This document shows, piece by piece, positions 60,512-64,000 of a stretch of 64,000 nucleotides of DNA; positions within the stretch are counted from its first letter, which is position 1; the number at the start of each line of letters is the position of its first letter. Under the pieces are notes generated by a model. It did not search any database, had not been told where the DNA came from, and worked only from the letters and a program-made list of their open reading frames with translations. The stretch is from Gp1-AA145 sp963757135 (GTDB lineage: Bacteria; Acidobacteriota; Terriglobia; Terriglobales; Acidobacteriaceae): the NCBI GenBank assembly GCA_963757135.1, contig CAVWQE010000006.1, forward strand, positions 620,001 through 684,000, given 5' to 3'. A program made the translations under genes and the position numbers.

Positions 60512-60546
60512 GGGACGGGCCTACCCGCCCCGTTCCTATTTTTTTT
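60512..60546 (+). terminator. Rho-independent terminator after the second RlpA gene
   Basis: GGGACGGG (60512-60519) pairs with CCCGTTCC (60529-60536, one G-T pair) around a nine-base loop. It is followed by TATTTTTTTT. It lies 17 bases after the RlpA stop and just before the convergent gene that ends at 60550. Confidence 0.82.
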
Positions 60547-60549
60547 ACT

Positions 60550-60975
60550 TTAGATAAATTCGCGCAGCAGTTCGTCGCTGATAATCTCGCGAATTTCTTC
60601 GCGCTTTTCGCCCAACTGATGCGCCTCCTGCTTGCCTCCAAGAACTTTGTCTCGAATGGCTTCCATCTTCCCGCCCAGTCCATCCATGGCGGCGTAGTTT
60701 TTGTATTTAACAGCGAGGCACAGATCCCAGTCTTGCGGATTACTCTGCGTTTCTTTGATAAAAATCTTGTAATCCACGATCAATCCCTGGCGCTTTTCTT
60801 CCTCGATGAACGGTTTGCTGACCTGACGAAGGCTGGTCAGGTACTCATCCATGTGGTTGGGTTTGACGCGGATAAGCGAAACTCGCCACACAGGACCCTC
60901 GGTGTAGTTTTCCTGCGCGAATAACGCCGGCGCGGATAGACAAACTAAAGCCGCTGCAAACAGAATTCTTTTCAT
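60550..60975 (-). CDS. Small exported protein of unknown function
   Basis: The 141-residue protein has a signal peptide (ILFAAALVCLSAPALFA). The mature part has a ferredoxin-like alpha-beta look with NYTEGPVWRVSLIRVKPNHMDEYLTSLRQVSKPFIEEE and CLAVKYKNYAAMDGLGGKMEAI, similar to the dimeric alpha-beta barrel (ABM/EthD-like) group. The C-terminal helix (KREEIREIISDELLREFI) is charged. Function is unknown. Confidence 0.75.
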   Translation of the reverse strand: MKRILFAAALVCLSAPALFAQENYTEGPVWRVSLIRVKPNHMDEYLTSLRQVSKPFIEEEKRQGLIVDYKIFIKETQSNPQDWDLCLAVKYKNYAAMDGLGGKMEAIRDKVLGGKQEAHQLGEKREEIREIISDELLREFI

Positions 60976-61078
60976 TTGGTTTCCTCAATGCGAAGTTGAC
61001 GGAGTTTAAACCGGAAAGATCATACGCTATTAAATTGTTTCGTATCGCGAAAGAGGTTTGACTTAAACTCTTTAATTA

Positions 61079-61774
61079 ATGCACGCAGCACAACTTATCG
61101 TCGCTCTTGATGTCTCGTCCTCGGCTGAGGCGAAACGAATCGTCGCCAGCCTCGGTGACGCGGTTCAGTTCTACAAGGTCGGAATGCAGCTTTATACGGC
61201 GGAGGGGCCGCCAATAGTTCGCGATCTTGTAGCTTCTGGAAAAGACGTTTTCCTCGACTTGAAATATCACGACATACCAAACACCGTTGCCGCGGCCGTT
61301 CGCGAGGCAGCGAGACTCGGCGTCAGCATGCTGACGGTGCATGCAGGCGGCGGAACAAAAATGCTGAAAGCCGCAATGGAAGCCGCCAAAGAAAGCCCCT
61401 CGAAAAATCTTGCCGTTCTCGCCGTCACCGTACTCACCAGTATGGACGCGGAGCAGCTAAAGGAAACCGGCGTGTCAGGCCAGCTTCTCGATCAAGTCGT
61501 GCGGCTCGGATCTCTGGCAATTCGGGCTGGCTGCGCGGGGGTGGTCAGTTCCGCCCACGAGGTTAAGGCTCTACGAGCGAAGCTAGGGAATGCGTTTCTG
61601 GCAGTGACGCCAGGCGTCCGCCCTGCCGGAACCGCACACGGAGACCAGGCACGGGTGGTGACACCGGCGGAGGCTATCGCGGCCGGGGCAACGCATATTG
61701 TCGTCGGCAGGCCGATCACGGCGGCGGCCAATCCCGTCATCGAGGCAGAAAAGATACTGAAAGAGATTGCCTGA
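61079..61774 (+). CDS. pyrF: Orotidine 5'-phosphate decarboxylase
   Basis: It makes UMP from OMP. The 231-residue protein has LIVALDVSS, the catalytic Lys/Asp array in FLDLKYHDIPNTVA, TVHAGGG, VLAVTVLTSMD, and the phosphate-binding VTPGVRP and HIVVGRPIT. All key residues are visible and the length is normal for the short bacterial class. Its stop lies inside a hairpin with the next gene start. Confidence 0.95.
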   Translation: MHAAQLIVALDVSSSAEAKRIVASLGDAVQFYKVGMQLYTAEGPPIVRDLVASGKDVFLDLKYHDIPNTVAAAVREAARLGVSMLTVHAGGGTKMLKAAMEAAKESPSKNLAVLAVTVLTSMDAEQLKETGVSGQLLDQVVRLGSLAIRAGCAGVVSSAHEVKALRAKLGNAFLAVTPGVRPAGTAHGDQARVVTPAEAIAAGATHIVVGRPITAAANPVIEAEKILKEIA

Positions 61775-61787
61775 GAATGGCAATCTC
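61763..61787 (+). promoter_or_regulatory. Hairpin spanning the pyrF stop and the next start codon
   Basis: GAGATTGCC (61763-61771) and GGCAATCTC (61779-61787) are perfect 9-base complements with a 7-base loop, TGAGAAT. The loop contains the pyrF stop and the first two bases of the DoxX-like ATG (61777), whose G lies in the stem. Such a fold would make translation of the second gene depend on ribosomes leaving pyrF. The stem also encodes matching residues in both proteins (EIA and AIS). Confidence 0.65.
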
Positions 61788-62259
61788 AGCAGCCAGAGCA
61801 CTCGCCGCTCTTCGAATCTCGATCGGCTGCATATTTCTGATTTTTGCCGAGTACAAAGTCTTCGGAACTCAGTTCACGCTGCACGGTGGCTTTCAATACT
61901 GGATTAACCAGTTCGTGGCCGGTGGCGCCTACCCGTTCATGCTTCCCTTACTGAAGGGCTTCGTTCTGCCACATGGAACATTCATCGCTTTTGTGGTGGC
62001 CTACGGCGAATTAGCGATCGGGATCTCATTCGTGCTTGGGGTTTTGGTTCGCGTGGCCAGCGCATGCGGTGCCCTCTACATGCTAACCCTGCTATTCTCT
62101 GCGAATTATCCTGGCCCACATGCCCCATTCTGGCAGTACTTCGGGGCCTCACTGGATCACTCAATTCTGGCGCTGTGCTTTCTCGCTTTCGCTGTGACCC
62201 GAACCGAGGAACACTACTCTGTGCGGTGGCTCTTCGTTAAGTCACACGTCCAGGCCTGA
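61777..62259 (+). CDS. DoxX-like membrane protein
   Basis: The 160-residue protein has four hydrophobic segments (ALRISIGCIFLIFAEYKVF, AYPFMLPLLKGFVLPHGTFIAFVVAYGELAIGISFVLGVL, SACGALYMLTLLFSANY, SILALCFLAFAVT) and the pattern of DoxX/DoxD small membrane proteins, which can act in quinone-linked redox reactions or as anchors. It starts two bases after the pyrF stop, with no space for a separate ribosome site, so translation is probably coupled. Confidence 0.8.
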   Translation: MAISAARALAALRISIGCIFLIFAEYKVFGTQFTLHGGFQYWINQFVAGGAYPFMLPLLKGFVLPHGTFIAFVVAYGELAIGISFVLGVLVRVASACGALYMLTLLFSANYPGPHAPFWQYFGASLDHSILALCFLAFAVTRTEEHYSVRWLFVKSHVQA

Positions 62260-62296
62260 ATCTGCCAGTCGGGGTTTTTCGGATTTCAGATTCTGA

Positions 62297-62476
62297 TCAG
62301 AGCTTTTCGTAGAATTCGCAGGCGGCGCAGGAAATAAAGATTCCGCCCGATACGCCGCGCTCGCGGTCTTTGACCCGTTTCACAATGCGCGTAGGCTTGC
62401 CGCATTTGGGGCAGTCAGTGCTCTTGGTAGTGTCCATTACCTTCTTGCGATCAGCTGTTTTGGCAATTTTTGCCAT
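62297..62476 (-). CDS. 59-residue zinc-binding protein
   Basis: This short gene is easily missed. The product starts MAKIAKTADRKK and has C22-x2-C25 (CPKCGKPTRIVKR) and C50-x2-C53 (GIFISCAACEFYEKL), a compact four-Cys zinc ribbon with a basic N-terminus. It looks like the small FmdB-type or topoisomerase-tail zinc ribbons, but I cannot assign a function. The start codon region (TTTGCC/GGCAA) is palindromic. It diverges from the his leader region. Confidence 0.72.
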   Translation of the reverse strand: MAKIAKTADRKKVMDTTKSTDCPKCGKPTRIVKRVKDRERGVSGGIFISCAACEFYEKL

Positions 62477-62580
62477 CGTTTCTCCCAGTTTTGTGGTGTG
62501 AGATTTATTTTAGCATCAGAGCTGGATCGCTGATGCCGAGGGTATTAGCGAAACCGATTTCCAGTATTCAATTTTTCGGA

Positions 62581-62609
62581 TTGACGCCCGGTGAGGGCTC
62601 GCGTAATTT
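62581..62609 (+). promoter_or_regulatory. Possible promoter of the histidine leader
   Basis: TTGACG at 62581-62586 is a near-perfect -35. After 17 bases comes TAATTT (62604-62609), a weak -10 (3 of 6 consensus bases). The predicted start, about seven bases downstream, falls on or next to the leader-peptide ATG at 62618. No Shine-Dalgarno sequence lies in front of that ATG. This suggests a leaderless message, but other promoters farther upstream are possible. Confidence 0.5.
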
Positions 62610-62617
62610 AATCTTTC

Positions 62618-62677
62618 ATGGCGAACCGGCACCATCACCACCACCATTACGCGCGTTGCGCGACGGCGGGTGTGTGA
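62618..62677 (+). CDS. hisL: Histidine operon leader peptide
   Basis: The reading frame encodes the 19-residue peptide MANRHHHHHHYARCATAGV, with six His codons in a row at 62630-62647. It is followed by an intrinsic terminator and then hisI and hisG. This is the classic attenuation layout: when charged His-tRNA is scarce the ribosome stalls in the His codons and lets the message fold to avoid termination. A stem-like GGC-gaagtta-GCC right after the stop may be part of the alternative folds. No ribosome binding site is visible. Confidence 0.85.
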   Translation: MANRHHHHHHYARCATAGV

Positions 62678-62708
62678 GGCGAAGTTAGCCAGCGACACAA
62701 GTTTCCAG

Positions 62709-62745
62709 GCCCGCTGAAGCGAAAAGCTCAGCGGGCTTTTTGTTT
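62709..62745 (+). terminator. Attenuator terminator of the his leader
   Basis: GCCCGCTGA (62709-62717) pairs perfectly with TCAGCGGGC (62728-62736) around a ten-base loop. TTTTTGTTT follows at 62737-62745. It lies 32 bases after the leader-peptide stop and about 190 bases before hisI, the position expected for a transcription attenuator. Confidence 0.88.
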
Positions 62746-62759
62746 GTGCATTGAAATTA

Positions 62760-62917
62760 TTCACCACAGAGACACGGAGGAATTGAAATCATTGGAAAAT
62801 GCGGTGTTGAGCGATCCGCAACATGCCAGCGCCATGGAAAGATTTCGAACATCTTGGGATAACACAAAGCCGCCGATTTAGCCGTTTTTCTCTGTGTCTC
62901 CGTGTCTCCGTGGTGAA
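62760..62917. repeat. Inverted repeat with TTCACCACAGAGACACGGAG arms before hisI
   Basis: The left arm at 62760-62779 and the 3' part of the right arm 62889-62917 are reverse complements over 20 bases with one mismatch. The right arm has an extra tandem word (TCTCCGTG twice). It lies after the attenuator and ends 19 bases before the hisI start, so the his message would carry it in its leader. The word CACCACGGAGACACGGAG is a well-known dispersed intergenic repeat in soil bacteria, as I recall. Confidence 0.8.
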
Positions 62918-62936
62918 GAGTTTACGAAGGAAGCTT

Positions 62937-63293
62937 ATGAAGATTGATTTCGACAAAATGCAAGGCCTGGTTCCGGCGATCGTGCAGGACTCCGCTGATG
63001 GCGAGATCCTCATGCTGGGCTTCATGAACCAGGAAGCCTGGGAGAAGACCCAGTTCATCGGATACGTGACCTTCTACAGTCGTACGCGTAACGAGCTCTG
63101 GACCAAGGGCGAAACCTCCGGCAATCGCCTCAAAGTGGTTTCCGCTTTCACTGACTGCGACCTTGACTCGCTCCTGATCCAGGTCGAGGTGGAAGGAGCG
63201 GGCGTGGTTTGCCATGAAGGCACGCGGTCCTGTTTCACGAAAAGCATTCCCCTTGCCGCGAATGGCTCCATCGCCCAGGAGAACGCGCGATGA
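62937..63293 (+). CDS. hisI: Phosphoribosyl-AMP cyclohydrolase
   Basis: It opens the purine ring of phosphoribosyl-AMP, the third histidine step. ATG 62937 with AAGGAAG upstream gives 118 residues. It has the family pattern LVPAIVQDSADGEILMLGFMNQEA, FYSRTRNELWTKGETSGNRL, TDCDLDSLLIQVE and GVVCHEGTRSCF, with the zinc Cys residues. It lacks a PR-ATP pyrophosphatase (HisE) domain. The stop overlaps the hisG start by four bases (ATGA). Confidence 0.95.
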   Translation: MKIDFDKMQGLVPAIVQDSADGEILMLGFMNQEAWEKTQFIGYVTFYSRTRNELWTKGETSGNRLKVVSAFTDCDLDSLLIQVEVEGAGVVCHEGTRSCFTKSIPLAANGSIAQENAR

Positions 63294-64000
63294 AAATCCG
63301 GCTCGGCATTCCGAAAGGCAGCCTTCAAGAAGCAACGTTGCAACTGTTCGCGCAGGCTGGACTCCCGATTCATACCAACTCGCGATCTTACTTTGCTTCT
63401 ACCGGCGATCCGGAAATCGAGTGCATGCTGATTCGCGCGCAGGAAATGGCGCGTTACGTCGAGCACGGCGCGCTTGATGCCGGGCTTACGGGGCTTGACT
63501 GGGTAATCGAAAGCGGACTCGAAGTCGTGGCCGTCTCCGATTTGATTTATGCGAAGCAGAGCCGCGGTAAAGTGCGGTGGGTACTGGCAGTGCCGGAGGG
63601 CTCGCTATATCAAAAGCCGGAGGACCTCGGCGGAAAGATCATCGCCACTGAGTTGGTGAACGTCACCAAGAATTACTTCTCGCGGCGCGGAGTGGATGTG
63701 AAAGTTGAATTCTCCTGGGGAGCTACCGAAGTCAAGCCGCCAATGCTTGCGGATGCTATCGTCGAGGTCACTGAAACCGGGAGTTCGCTGCGCGCCAATC
63801 ACCTTCGCATCATGGATACCGTGCTTGAAAGCAATACTCAAATCATCGCCAACAAGGCTGCGTGGGACGACTGCAACAAGAAACGCAAAATTGAGAACCT
63901 GGCGCTCATGCTACGAGGGGCAATGGAAGCCAAAGACCGCGTCGGCCTGATGCTCAATGTCCGCAAAGAAGATCTGGACCGAGTGCTGGGTGTGCTGCCC
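63290..64000 (+). CDS. hisG: ATP phosphoribosyltransferase, long form (cut by window end)
   Basis: It joins ATP and PRPP, the first histidine step. 237 codons are in the window with no stop. It has MKIRLGIPKGSLQEATLQLF, MLIRAQEMARYVEHGALDAGLTGLDWV, DLIYAKQSRGKVRWVLAVPEGS, IATELVNVTKNYF and the PRPP-binding IVEVTETGSSLRANHLRI. The last part (GLMLNVRKEDLDRVLGVLP) starts the C-terminal ACT-like regulatory domain, so this is the histidine-inhibited hexameric long form, independent of HisZ. Confidence 0.95.
   Translation, partial: MKIRLGIPKGSLQEATLQLFAQAGLPIHTNSRSYFASTGDPEIECMLIRAQEMARYVEHGALDAGLTGLDWVIESGLEVVAVSDLIYAKQSRGKVRWVLAVPEGSLYQKPEDLGGKIIATELVNVTKNYFSRRGVDVKVEFSWGATEVKPPMLADAIVEVTETGSSLRANHLRIMDTVLESNTQIIANKAAWDDCNKKRKIENLALMLRGAMEAKDRVGLMLNVRKEDLDRVLGVLP

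Noticed and set aside
1..64000. tRNA, rRNA, tmRNA, 6S and RNase P genes
   Set aside because: No cloverleaf, T-loop motif or conserved rRNA segment was noticed in any gap. A covariance-model search would settle this.

Overview
The window reads as chromosomal DNA of a GC-rich, diderm, free-living bacterium, most likely an acidobacterium of the Terriglobia/Koribacter type. This is inferred from gene content: a futalosine-type menaquinone gene (MqnE) beside a UbiA prenyltransferase, an NAD-type isocitrate dehydrogenase, BamA/TamA and TamB outer-membrane assembly proteins, heme A synthase, RlpA proteins, and many short intergenic inverted repeats. There is no rRNA or tRNA gene, and only one insertion sequence.

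Layout. 1-4540: end of a probable ECF sigma gene, its zinc-finger anti-sigma factor, a DUF4097-like protein, shikimate kinase, a secreted protein, an AI-2E family permease and a small secreted protein. 4619-10405: lysine/diaminopimelate genes asd, lysC, dapB, dapA (with an unusual Cys-rich tail) and dapD. 10544-14421: leftward glycolytic operon gap-pgk-HAD phosphatase-tpiA. 14527-15705: an IS481-like element inside a palindrome. 15748-25841: oxidoreductases, a Pnk-like kinase with an Arg-rich arm, an operon hicB-hicA-gpmI-hydroxyacid dehydrogenase-isochorismatase, enolase, nrdR and isocitrate dehydrogenase. 26000-36173: heme A synthase, M28 peptidase, redoxin, mutY, a SPOR-domain RlpA, HIT hydrolase, TonB-like protein, an RG-rich receiver-like protein, a two-domain multicopper oxidase and a Tat-exported asparaginase. 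36251-38481: a two-gene operon of an HPF/RaiA-sigma70 fusion and an eRF1-like (baeRF) protein. 38690-53444: phosphoesterase, mqnE, esterase, ubiA, a BON protein, and the operon BamA/TamA-like - SurA-like - TamB - pcm, divergent from a MoeB/ThiF enzyme. 53635-62476: aroA, hydrolases, zinc-ribbon membrane proteins, thiD, a second RlpA, pyrF, a DoxX-like protein and a 59-residue zinc protein. 62581-64000: a histidine attenuator with a six-His leader peptide, then hisI and hisG (cut by the window end).

How it works together. The window holds much of central carbon flow (tpi, gap, pgk, gpmI, eno, icd), most of the aspartate-to-diaminopimelate route (succinylase branch, by dapD), two shikimate-pathway steps, envelope assembly and the start of histidine synthesis. 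The most unusual items are the HPF-sigma fusion paired with a release-factor-like protein, the histidine attenuator whose leader peptide may be translated leaderless, the DapA fusion, and a set of intergenic inverted repeats built from tandem short words. These repeats sit flush against genes and in places supply their start or stop codons.
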